Positions 38,955 through 47,044 of a DNA stretch of 64,000 bases are shown piece by piece. The translations under genes and the position numbers were made by a program. The notes below the pieces were generated by a model. The model ran no database searches. It saw only the letters and a list, made by a program, of their open reading frames with translations, and was not told where the DNA came from. Position 1 is the stretch's first letter, and every line of letters starts with the position of its first letter. Source of the stretch: Kribbella pratensis (lineage in GTDB: Bacteria; Actinomycetota; Actinomycetes; Propionibacteriales; Kribbellaceae); the NCBI RefSeq assembly GCF_004366075.1, contig NZ_SODU01000002.1, positions 1,008,647 through 1,072,646 of the forward strand, given 5' to 3'.

Positions 38955-39749
38955 ATGACGGACTGGGCGCACGTGCGTGAGGCGGGTTTCGAGGTTCCGG
39001 GAGGTCGGCCGGTGGGGGAGATGGTGGCCGAGCTGGTAGGGATGCTGCGGTCACCGGATCCCGTCGTACGGGACCGGCAGGCGTACTCCGTGCTGGCGAC
39101 CTGGATCGGGCGCGGCGTGCTGTCGACGGACGAGCTGCGGGCGCTCGGCGACGAGATGGTGCCGCGGTTCACCGACCCGGAGATCCAGGCGCGGACGTTC
39201 GCTCCGCTGATCCTGGACTCGATCGTGACGGCCGGCGTCTTCGAACCGAGCTGGGTGCCGCCGTTCGAGCGCTGGTACGTCGCCGAGGAGGATCTGCGGG
39301 GGTACGACGAGAAGCTCGGCTGGTTGCACGCGGTGGCGCACGGCGCGGATCTGCTCGGGGCGCTCGGGCAGCACGCGGCGGTGGAGCCGGTGCAGATGCT
39401 GCGGCTCGGGATCGGGCGGTTGCTGACCCCGACGCCGTACGTGCTGCGGGACATGGAGGACGACCGGCTCGGGTACTCGCTCGCGGCGACGCTGACGCGC
39501 GACGACCTCACCGGCAGCGACGCGACCGACTGGCTGGACCCGGCGATCCGGCAACTGTCGAAACCGCCGGCCGAAGGGATCACGCCCGAGGTGACGAACA
39601 CGATCCGCACGCTGCGGGTGCTGTACGTGCTCGCCGACCACGGTCTGCTGGTCAGGGATGCGAAGAAACTCACACGGATTCCGCAGGCCGACCAGGTCAA
39701 GACAAAGCTCGCGGACGTGCTCCGGATCGTCACGCCGTACTATCTCTGA
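38955..39749 (+). CDS. DUF2785 family protein
   Basis: A 264-residue soluble helical protein. The segments RSPDPVVRDRQAYSVLATWI near residue 28 and LGWLHAVAHGADLLGALGQH near 125 are typical of DUF2785, a family of unknown function with a HEAT-like helical fold; the conserved GW-HA-AHGAD stretch looks like a functional site. No signal peptide or membrane helix. The ATG at 38955 is chosen for the -10 hexamer seven bases upstream; an in-frame GTG exists at 38925. It stands alone after the ABC-2 terminator. Function unknown. Confidence 0.78.
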   Translation: MTDWAHVREAGFEVPGGRPVGEMVAELVGMLRSPDPVVRDRQAYSVLATWIGRGVLSTDELRALGDEMVPRFTDPEIQARTFAPLILDSIVTAGVFEPSWVPPFERWYVAEEDLRGYDEKLGWLHAVAHGADLLGALGQHAAVEPVQMLRLGIGRLLTPTPYVLRDMEDDRLGYSLAATLTRDDLTGSDATDWLDPAIRQLSKPPAEGITPEVTNTIRTLRVLYVLADHGLLVRDAKKLTRIPQADQVKTKLADVLRIVTPYYL

Positions 39750-39949
39750 GCCTGAAGTGGTCGGCGGCAACTACCTGCAGGGGTACGACGCATCCGACTT
39801 TCGTCTGGACTTTCCCTGAATCCTCCCCGAGGAACGGCACGTCGTAGTCCAGGGCGGAGTACAGGTGGTTTCAGGTGGCAGTGGAGGCTCGGTCCGTGAC
39901 AAGGTCTCTGCTGGCACGCCATGGCCCCCTCCCATGGTGGAGCCAACGC

Positions 39950-39965
39950 CACTACCGGAGTAGTG
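39950..39965 (+). promoter_or_regulatory. 16-bp perfect palindrome upstream of the P450 gene
   Basis: CACTACCGGAGTAGTG is perfectly self-complementary and lies about 85 bases before the P450 start, flanked by outer inverted bases ATGGTG...CACCAT. This size and symmetry suit a TetR-family operator, though no TetR gene is nearby. The 298-bp space 39750-40047 contains no other element I can support. Confidence 0.5.
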
Positions 39966-40047
39966 CCAACACCATCAGATCTGGTCCCCGGCGAGGTTAG
40001 CTTTGACTTACACAGCCGCTGGGGGCAGCGGGTTTCAGAGAGGGCGC

Positions 40048-41361
40048 GTGGAAGTCATGGTTGCGACATACCTGAAGAGATGGGTGGGCAACCGCATTCT
40101 CAACAGGACCACCCGCAAGGGTGGCCTCGACCTGTCGAAGATGCGGATGTTCCCGCGCCAGGTCTCGATGCCGTTGCGCCGCGAGGGGCTCGATCCGGTC
40201 CCGGAGCTGGCCCAGGTGCGCGAGACCGAGCCGGTGCACAAACTGGCTCATCTGTTCGGGCTGAACGTCTTCGTCGTGAGCGGTCATGCCGAGGCGAAGG
40301 CAGTGCTCGCCGACAGCACGAACTTCAGCAACGACATCCGGCCGCTGGTCGGCTCGGACCCGAACAAGCCGTCCGAGGGCATCGGGGGTCTCGGGTTCAC
40401 CGATCCGCCGGACCACACCCGGCTGCGGAAGCTGCTGACGCCCGAGTTCACCAAGCGCAAGCTGGCCCGGCTGGAGCCGGCGATCGAGAAGATCGTCAAC
40501 GACCAGCTGGACCTGATGGAGGCCAAGGGCCCGGTCGCCGACATCGTCGCGGACTTCGCCTTCAACGTGCCGTTCCTGCTGATCGCGGACCTGCTCGGTG
40601 TCGAGGAGTCCGACCGCGATCGCTTCCGTGCGCTCGGGCCGGCCCGGTTCGACCTGTCCGGCGGCGGGATCGGGGTGTTCGGGTCGGCGTCGGAGTCGCG
40701 GGACTTCCTGTTCGAGATCGTCCGCAAGCAGCGGGAGAACCCCGGCGACGGGCTGATCGGGTCGATCATCCGCGAGCAGGGTGACGACCTCGACGACATC
40801 GAGCTCGGCGGGCTGGCGGACGGGGTGTTCCTGGGCGGGTACGAGACGTCCGCGAGCATGCTGGCGCTGGGCACGCTGGTGCTGTTGCGCGACCCGTCGA
40901 ACTTCGAGCGGATCCGCAACGAGCCGGGTGCGGTCGACGTGATCGTCGAGGAACTGCTGCGGTACCTGACCGTGGTGCAGGTCGCGTTCCCGCGGTTCGC
41001 CCGGCACGACCAGGAGCTGTTCGGTCAGCAGGTGAAGAAGGGCGATCTGGTCGCGGTGTCGCTGTCCGGCGCGGATCGGGACAAGAAGGTCTTCGGCGCG
41101 GACGCCGAGGACTTCTACCCACGCCGTACGGTGTCGTCCGCGCATCTCGCGTTCGGACACGGCATGCACCGGTGCGTCGGCGCCGAACTGGCCAGGATGG
41201 AGCTCCGCGCGGCGTTCACCGCCCTCGCGCACCGCTTCCCGGACCTGTCGCTGGCCGTCCCCGAGGAGCAGCTCCGCTTCCGCGACTTCTCGATCGTGTA
41301 CGGCGTCGAGTCCCTCCCCGTCCGCCTCCACGCATCCCCCGCCGAACAGGTCGCCGGCTGA
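40048..41361 (+). CDS. Cytochrome P450
   Basis: A ~437-residue soluble bacterial P450. The I-helix region is VFLGGYETSASMLA near residue 265, with Gly-Tyr-Glu-Thr-Ser in place of the common AGxxT. The K-helix ExxR is VEELLRYL near 300, and the haem loop is LAFGHGMHRCVGAELARMEL near 370, where Cys is the axial ligand. The protein would hydroxylate a small molecule using external ferredoxin partners, none of which are encoded nearby. Start is uncertain (GTG 40048 with AGAGAGG upstream; ATG 40057; ATG 40003). It converges on an F420-type oxidoreductase gene eight bases beyond its stop. Substrate unknown. Confidence 0.93.
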   Translation: MEVMVATYLKRWVGNRILNRTTRKGGLDLSKMRMFPRQVSMPLRREGLDPVPELAQVRETEPVHKLAHLFGLNVFVVSGHAEAKAVLADSTNFSNDIRPLVGSDPNKPSEGIGGLGFTDPPDHTRLRKLLTPEFTKRKLARLEPAIEKIVNDQLDLMEAKGPVADIVADFAFNVPFLLIADLLGVEESDRDRFRALGPARFDLSGGGIGVFGSASESRDFLFEIVRKQRENPGDGLIGSIIREQGDDLDDIELGGLADGVFLGGYETSASMLALGTLVLLRDPSNFERIRNEPGAVDVIVEELLRYLTVVQVAFPRFARHDQELFGQQVKKGDLVAVSLSGADRDKKVFGADAEDFYPRRTVSSAHLAFGHGMHRCVGAELARMELRAAFTALAHRFPDLSLAVPEEQLRFRDFSIVYGVESLPVRLHASPAEQVAG

Positions 41362-41369
41362 CCCGTGGG

Positions 41370-42173
41370 TTAGGTCAGCTGGAACCGTTCGGCGAACTGG
41401 GTCAGTTCGTCCAGGTCTGGGGTGGTCACTACCAGGCGGGTGACGCCTTGGGACTCGTAGGTTGCTGCGGCTTCTGATGTTAGGTCGATGGAGGCCCAGC
41501 GGGTGTACTCGAGGTTGGGGCGGGTCGACGTGGCCAGCTTCCATTGGGCCGCGCGTTCGGCCGGGGTCAGCGCGCCGCCTGGGAAGTACCCGTCGCCCCG
41601 GGTGCCTGCGCGGCGGGCGGCCGCGCGGCTGGAGCCGCCGATGTGGATCGGCAGTGGCGCCAGCGGATGCGGGAAGCTGCTCAGGTCCTCGAACTCGAAG
41701 AACTCGCCCGAGTAGCTGACGCGATCCCCCGACCACAGCAGCCGCAGTACGTCGATTGCCTCGTCCGTACGTCGTCCGCGGGACGCGAAGTCCACACCCA
41801 CCGCCCGAGCTTCCCCCGGCAGACTGCCCACGCCGACGGTCAGCAAACGCATCCGCCCCTTCGACAGTACGTCGAGGGTCGCCAGCCGCTTCGCCAGCAC
41901 CACCGGGTGGTGGTACGGCAGCAACAGCACCGCAGTCCCGAGCAGGAGCCGTTCCGTGGACGCCGCCACGAACCCGAGCAGCTCGAGCGGATCGCCGTAC
42001 GGCAGGTCGGTCGGCATCTCGTACCCGCCGAAGGTGGCGCCGCGATACAGCGCCACGTGTTCCGGCACGTACAACCCCTCGAACCCGCACTCCTCCGCGC
42101 GCCGCGCGAACCTGACCAGCCGCTCCGGATCCATCCCGTACGCCGGCGTGCTGTAACTCACCGCGAATCTCAT
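41370..42173 (-). CDS. LLM-class F420-dependent oxidoreductase
   Basis: A 267-residue TIM-barrel flavin/F420 enzyme of the luciferase-like superfamily. It begins MRFAVSYSTPAYGMDPERLV, with EECGFEGLYVPEHVALY near residue 22, LLGTAVLLLPYHHPVVLAKR near 76, RMRLLTVGVGSLPGEARAVG, and PLPIHIGGSSRAAARRAG near 185, the cofactor-binding end of the barrel. Actinobacteria use F420 widely and this LLM subgroup is usually F420-linked; substrate unknown. TACGGT (42180-42185) lies six bases before the ATG at 42173, a leaderless arrangement that selects this start over an in-frame ATG at 42215. Confidence 0.88.
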   Translation of the reverse strand: MRFAVSYSTPAYGMDPERLVRFARRAEECGFEGLYVPEHVALYRGATFGGYEMPTDLPYGDPLELLGFVAASTERLLLGTAVLLLPYHHPVVLAKRLATLDVLSKGRMRLLTVGVGSLPGEARAVGVDFASRGRRTDEAIDVLRLLWSGDRVSYSGEFFEFEDLSSFPHPLAPLPIHIGGSSRAAARRAGTRGDGYFPGGALTPAERAAQWKLATSTRPNLEYTRWASIDLTSEAAATYESQGVTRLVVTTPDLDELTQFAERFQLT

Positions 42174-42376
42174 CGCCGAACCGTAAAACCCTGTCCCCAG
42201 GGTCAACGCAAACAAAGAGAAAATCTGTACGCCGAGTGCGGTTCTTGTGGCACTAGGTGGTCGTTGGCTGGATCGGGTCGTGACAGGACCGGGGGTGGGT
42301 GGTCACAATGGGCGGTCCGGCCCGAGGTGCGGGTGACGGAACAGGGAAAGGCCGTCGCGGTATGGGGAATGGCGAG

Positions 42377-43933
42377 ATGGCGGCGGACGACGCGCTGACC
42401 GCACGGATCGCCGCCGCGATGACCGCGGCCCAGTCGGGTGGGCATGCGACGGCGGCTGCGGAGATCGAGGCAGTCCGGGCCGAGCTGGGCGGAGTGCCGA
42501 GCTACACGTTGGCGGCCGCGGAGTACGTCCGGGGTGTGACGGCCCACCATGCCAGTGACGCCGACGAGGCACTCAGAGCGGTCGATGCGTGTATCGAGAT
42601 CGCCCGCGCGATCGACGAACCGGGCTGGGAAGCGAACGCCCTGCCGATCCGCATCATCAACCTCGCCCGCAGCGGCCGCGGCGGTGACACAGTCAACGAC
42701 CTGGTCGCCGCCGAAGCAGCCTTGAACCGCACCAGGGACACCGGGCTGACCGCCTGGGCGCACACCGGCCTCGGCTACGCGTACGACGTCCTGCGGCTTT
42801 TCGAACTGTGCATTCCGCATTACGAGCTCGCCACCCAACTGGACGCCGATGTCTTCGAGCTGGCCGAGTCGCAGGCGATCGACCGGCTGAACCTCGCCGA
42901 GACGCACCTGCGCTGGGCGCACGAACTCGAACGCCTCGGTGATCCTTTGTATACAAGGGAGATCGAGGAGCGCCTGGCGTCGGCGGCGTACTGGGCGCGC
43001 GAGGCCGAGCGGGTGGTGGTCGACGACGAGACCCAGGAGTTCTGGAAACTCAGCGCCCGGCTGTGGATCGCCGCCGCCGCGACCGCCGCGAACCCGGACC
43101 AGGCGGTCGCCGACCTGACCGAGATCCGCGACGAGATCAGCAAGCTCGGCGAGACCGAGCGGCTCGCGATCGCCGGCGCCTACCTGGCCCGGGCCCTGCA
43201 GGCGCAGGGGAAGTCCGAGGAGGCCAAGGTCGCGGCGGACCGGGCGGCCGACGACCTGCTTCCGTTGGCCGACCCATCGACCCACGTCCTGGTGCTGCAG
43301 ACCCGTTCGGAGGTCGAGGCGGTCGACGGTACGGCGGGTGCCCTGGCGGGCCTGGCCTACGCGCGATCGGTGGCGCGGGGGTGGTGGAAGGAGCGGCAGC
43401 GCGCGCTGAACGCCGTACGGCATGCGCTTGCCGCGCACGACCTGCCGGCCCGGCACGACGCCGAGTGGCACGCGGCGCGGCAGGACCCGCTGACCGGGGT
43501 GGGGAATCGCCGCGCGCTGGACGAGCGGCTGACCGCGGCCCGGGACTCGGGCCGGGCGGTGACGTTGCTGGCGATCGACGTGGACGATCTGAAGCTCGTC
43601 AACGACACGTTCGGCCACGCCTGCGGGGACGAATTGCTGCAGGTTGTTGCAAATCTCCTGGTAGAACAGGCGCGAGCGACCGATGCCGTGATTCGATCAG
43701 GGGGCGACGAGTTCTTCGTGGTGCTCGACCAGCCGGACGCCAAGGGCGGTGCCCAGCTGGCCGAGCGGATCCGGGTCGCCGTCGAGGCGATCGCGGCGAC
43801 GACGGACACACCGTGGCTGCGCCGGCTCGGGTTGAGCCTCGGGTACGCCGCAACCGCCGAAGGAATTGCCGTGGAGCAGTTGATCTCCCGGGCGGACGAG
43901 CGTCTGTACCGGGAGAAGCGCCGCAAGAAGTGA
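42377..43933 (+). CDS. Diguanylate cyclase with N-terminal helical (TPR-like) repeats, copy 1
   Basis: About 518 residues. Residues ~1-365 are all-helical with TPR-like character (RIAAAMTAAQSGGHATAAAE, later NLAETHLRWAHELERLG); no membrane helix, so it is cytoplasmic. The GGDEF domain begins DPLTGVGNRRALDERL near 370; the active site is RSGGDEFF near 442, intact, and an inhibitory-site RxxD (RATD) lies five residues before GGDEF. It should make c-di-GMP from two GTP with product feedback. The start is chosen by alignment with copy 2; in-frame ATG 42362 also exists. It is followed 18 bp later by a paralog of the same architecture. Confidence 0.87.
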   Translation: MAADDALTARIAAAMTAAQSGGHATAAAEIEAVRAELGGVPSYTLAAAEYVRGVTAHHASDADEALRAVDACIEIARAIDEPGWEANALPIRIINLARSGRGGDTVNDLVAAEAALNRTRDTGLTAWAHTGLGYAYDVLRLFELCIPHYELATQLDADVFELAESQAIDRLNLAETHLRWAHELERLGDPLYTREIEERLASAAYWAREAERVVVDDETQEFWKLSARLWIAAAATAANPDQAVADLTEIRDEISKLGETERLAIAGAYLARALQAQGKSEEAKVAADRAADDLLPLADPSTHVLVLQTRSEVEAVDGTAGALAGLAYARSVARGWWKERQRALNAVRHALAAHDLPARHDAEWHAARQDPLTGVGNRRALDERLTAARDSGRAVTLLAIDVDDLKLVNDTFGHACGDELLQVVANLLVEQARATDAVIRSGGDEFFVVLDQPDAKGGAQLAERIRVAVEAIAATTDTPWLRRLGLSLGYAATAEGIAVEQLISRADERLYREKRRKK

Positions 43934-43951
43934 CGAAGGGTGGGAGGTGTG

Positions 43952-45520
43952 GTGCGGGAGACGTCCGGGGTGACGACGCGGATCGCGGCGGCGATGACGC
44001 GGGCACAGTCGGGCAATCCGGCCGAGGCGGCGCTCGAGCTGAACGCGTTGCTCGCCGAGCTGGGCCCGGAGCCCACCCACGAGCGGGCCGCCGCGGAGTA
44101 CGTGCGAGCCGTCGCGGCGCATCACGCCACCGACTCGGTCGAGGCGCTGGACGCAGTCGACAGTTGCATCCGGGTGGCCCGCGCGATCGACGAGCCGGGC
44201 TGGGAGGCGAACGCGATCGCGCTCCGGATCGTCACGCTGATCCGGACCGGCGAGGGCGGTGACTCGGTCGCCGATCTGGTCGCCGCGGAGAACGCGCTGT
44301 CCCGGACCCGCGACCTCGGCCTGGCAGGCTGGGCGCACACCGGCCTCGGCTACGCGTACGACCTGCTTCGGCTGTACGAGCTGTGCATCCCGCACTTCGA
44401 GCTCGCCGCCGAGGGCGACCACGACCCGCTCGGCCTGCCCGAGGCGCCGGCGATCAACCGGCTGAACCTCGCGGAGTCGAACCTGCGCTGGGCCCACGAG
44501 CTCGAGCGGCTCGGCGACACGTCGTACGACGAGGAGATCAAGGAACGTCGGCGCGCCGCACACCGCTGGGCCGGCGAGGCGGTCGAGGTGATCCTCGCCG
44601 CCGACCTGCTCGGGTACTGGCCGATGGCCGGGCGGATGTGGCTCGCGGCGAGCAACGACAGCGCGGACGCGGGCGAGGCGGCCGTGATCCTGAAGGACTG
44701 CCGCGACCAGCTGGCCAAGCTCGGTGATCTCGAGCTGGCTGCGATCGCGGGCGCGTACCTGGCCAAGGCGTACCTGGAGTGCGACCGGATCGGTGAGGCG
44801 ATGGACGCCGCGGACCGGGCGGCGAGTGACCTGCCGCCGACGTCCGATCCGCCCGTGGAGGCGTTGGTCCGGCACACCGCCGTACAGATCAGTGCGGAGG
44901 CCGGGGACACTGGTGCGTCCTCCGGGCTGCAGTACGCGCGGGCGATCAGCCGGGGCTGGTGGGCGGAGCGGTTGCGTGGGTTGTACGCCGTACGGAGCGC
45001 ACTGGCCAACCACGAGCTCTCGATCCGCCACGATGCCGAGTGGCGCGCTGCGCGTGAGGATCCGCTGACCGGCGTGGGGAATCGGCGTGCGCTCGACGAG
45101 CGGATGTCGGTGGCGCAGGACTCCGGCCGCTCGATCGCGGTGATCGCGATCGACGTGGACAACCTGAAGGTCATCAACGACAGCTACGGGCACGCCAGCG
45201 GCGACGAGGTGCTGCGACGGGTCGGGACACTGCTGACCGAGCAGTGCCGCGCGGAGGACGTCGTCGCGCGCGCGGGCGGGGACGAGTTCGTCGTCGTACT
45301 CGACAACCCGGACGAGCGTGGTGCGCCTGAGCTGGTCGAGCGGATCAAGTCCGCGGCGGATCGTGAGGCCGAGCGGGCGGAGGAGCCGTGGTTCGCGCTG
45401 CTGCGATTGAGTGTCGGGCAGGCGAGCAGCACGGACGGTACGGCGGTTGCGGAGCTGCTGAAGGAGGCGGATCGGCGCATGTACGCCGAGAAGCGTCGAC
45501 GCCGGCGCGCCGCTCAGTAG
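43952..45520 (+). CDS. Diguanylate cyclase with N-terminal helical (TPR-like) repeats, copy 2
   Basis: About 522 residues, colinear with copy 1 throughout (TRIAAAMTRAQSGNPAEAAL, AIDEPGWEANAIALRIVTLI, NLAESNLRWAHELERLG). The GGDEF domain has DPLTGVGNRRALDERM, the intact site ARAGGDEFVVVL, and RAED five residues earlier, the inhibitory site. The helical sensor regions diverge more than the GGDEF domains, suggesting different inputs after duplication. The GTG start at 43952 follows GGGAGG; GTG 43940 and 43949 are alternatives. Its 3' end overlaps the convergent methyltransferase stop by seven bases. Confidence 0.87.
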   Translation: MRETSGVTTRIAAAMTRAQSGNPAEAALELNALLAELGPEPTHERAAAEYVRAVAAHHATDSVEALDAVDSCIRVARAIDEPGWEANAIALRIVTLIRTGEGGDSVADLVAAENALSRTRDLGLAGWAHTGLGYAYDLLRLYELCIPHFELAAEGDHDPLGLPEAPAINRLNLAESNLRWAHELERLGDTSYDEEIKERRRAAHRWAGEAVEVILAADLLGYWPMAGRMWLAASNDSADAGEAAVILKDCRDQLAKLGDLELAAIAGAYLAKAYLECDRIGEAMDAADRAASDLPPTSDPPVEALVRHTAVQISAEAGDTGASSGLQYARAISRGWWAERLRGLYAVRSALANHELSIRHDAEWRAAREDPLTGVGNRRALDERMSVAQDSGRSIAVIAIDVDNLKVINDSYGHASGDEVLRRVGTLLTEQCRAEDVVARAGGDEFVVVLDNPDERGAPELVERIKSAADREAERAEEPWFALLRLSVGQASSTDGTAVAELLKEADRRMYAEKRRRRRAAQ

Positions 45521-46962
45521 GTTAGGAAGCCTTCTATTACGAGGTTTCTGATCTGTGGGAGGTAGTCGGCGAGTACGTCGACCACTGGGCGGTCCATGAG
45601 GTCCGCCAGCGCTGCGAGGATCTGTCCGGTGCTCAGGTCGCCGTCGCAGGCGCCGACGAAGCCGGCCATCACGGTGTCGACCTGCTCGGCCCTCCGCATG
45701 CCACGCTGCCGTCGGAGCACGATCGTGGCCGGGTCCTCGGCTCCTGGCTGCCCGGTGGTCTCCTGGATGACGTCGTCCGCTACGTGCAGGTGCAGAGCGG
45801 TGAGGTCGGCCGGGAGGCCTTCGAGGCGTTCGAAGCGGTGCAGGACGTGCGGGCCGATCGGGCGCTCGATCTCGTACGGCCAAGCCTCCGCGGCCAGGGA
45901 TCCTTCGACGTTGTGCAGCGTGATCCAGCCCATGCCGATCGCCTCGACGTTGTGCTCTTCGAGGTAGCACATCCATTCGTCGTACCTGGTGGTGTACTGC
46001 GGTGTGCCGTGCAGACCGGCGTCGCGGAGCCAGAGCTCGACGTACTCGGACGGGTCGAGTTGCTCGCGCTGGACCGCCCAGGCCGAGCGGTCGCCCGTCC
46101 AGGCGGCGATGCGGTCCTGCCAGTCCTGCCCGCGGACACAGGTCCAGTTGGCGAGCAGTTGGCACCATCCGCCGTCGGTCAGGTGGTCCGGTGCCTGGCG
46201 GACGAGCTGCTCGACCACGGCGTCGCCGGTGAACTCGGTCTCGCGGTAGGTGAGATCGCCGCCGGGCGGGGAGATCACGTACGGCGGGTTGCTGACGATC
46301 AGGTCGAAACGCTCGCCCCGGACGGGCTCGTACAGACTGCCGTCGCGGAGATCGAGGTCGATGTGGTTGAGCGCGGCCGTCGCTCTGGCGAGTTGAAGGG
46401 CGCGCGGGTTGACGTCGGTTGCTGTGAGCTGGTTGACGTGGTCCGCGAGATGCAGCGACTGAATGCCACATCCGGTGCCGATGTCGAGCGCCCGATCAGC
46501 CTTGATCGGGACGGTCAGGTGGATGAGGCTGAGGCTGGCCGGCGCGATGCCGAGCACATAGTCCGACCGCATCGCCTCCCGCCGCCCGTCGAGCCCCGGC
46601 GTGAGGTCCGCCACCACCCACCAGTCCCGCCCATCCTCCGCAAACGGCCTGATGTCCAGCACCGCCCGCACCTCGTCCCCACCACGCTCTGCGATGCCTA
46701 GGGCAATCAGATCGATCCCCGGAAACGCCTGCTCTACAAGGCTTTCCGGAACCGCCCGCTGGAGCAGGAACAGACGGATCATCGTGTCGAGCGCATCACC
46801 CGACGCCGTACGACGCGCTGCCGCCGCAGTCTCGTTCCGCGCCAACGCCCCGTTCGCCTGTACGCCGAGCCGCTCCGCAACCCCTTCCACGGTGTACCCC
46901 GCCCCGGCGAACGCCGTACGCAGCCGCTGCACCACCTGCCCCGTCAGTTCCCGCATGCCCAC
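45514..46962 (-). CDS. Class I SAM-dependent methyltransferase (NPPY type)
   Basis: A 482-residue protein. Residues ~1-140 form a helical N-terminal domain; residues ~155-310 hold the Rossmann fold: ALDIGTGCGIQSLHLADHVN (SAM motif I, ~167), TATDVNPRALQLARATAALN, and the catalytic FDLIVSNPPYVISPPGGDL (~227). NPPY enzymes methylate exocyclic or amide nitrogens in nucleic acids or proteins (RsmC/RlmG or PrmC type). A C-terminal ~170-residue domain is specific to actinobacterial homologs. The gene is conserved beside topA in Streptomyces (SCO3545-like). Substrate unknown. A leading GTG/ATG region at 46962 without a clear ribosome binding site. Confidence 0.87.
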   Translation of the reverse strand: MGMRELTGQVVQRLRTAFAGAGYTVEGVAERLGVQANGALARNETAAAARRTASGDALDTMIRLFLLQRAVPESLVEQAFPGIDLIALGIAERGGDEVRAVLDIRPFAEDGRDWWVVADLTPGLDGRREAMRSDYVLGIAPASLSLIHLTVPIKADRALDIGTGCGIQSLHLADHVNQLTATDVNPRALQLARATAALNHIDLDLRDGSLYEPVRGERFDLIVSNPPYVISPPGGDLTYRETEFTGDAVVEQLVRQAPDHLTDGGWCQLLANWTCVRGQDWQDRIAAWTGDRSAWAVQREQLDPSEYVELWLRDAGLHGTPQYTTRYDEWMCYLEEHNVEAIGMGWITLHNVEGSLAAEAWPYEIERPIGPHVLHRFERLEGLPADLTALHLHVADDVIQETTGQPGAEDPATIVLRRQRGMRRAEQVDTVMAGFVGACDGDLSTGQILAALADLMDRPVVDVLADYLPQIRNLVIEGFLTY

Positions 46963-46994
46963 ATCCTCGCACTCCGCGACTTGCCTACTGAGGT

Positions 46995-47033
46995 GGAGGG
47001 TTGCCCCCTGAGATTTCCGGCGGGCAACCCTCC
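46995..47033 (-). terminator. Terminator after the GH31 gene
   Basis: GGAGGGTTGCCC and GGGCAACCCTCC pair perfectly over 12 bases around a 15-base loop, 11 bases after the stop at 47045 (minus strand). Confidence 0.75.
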
Positions 47034-47044
47034 AGCTGTGGGGG

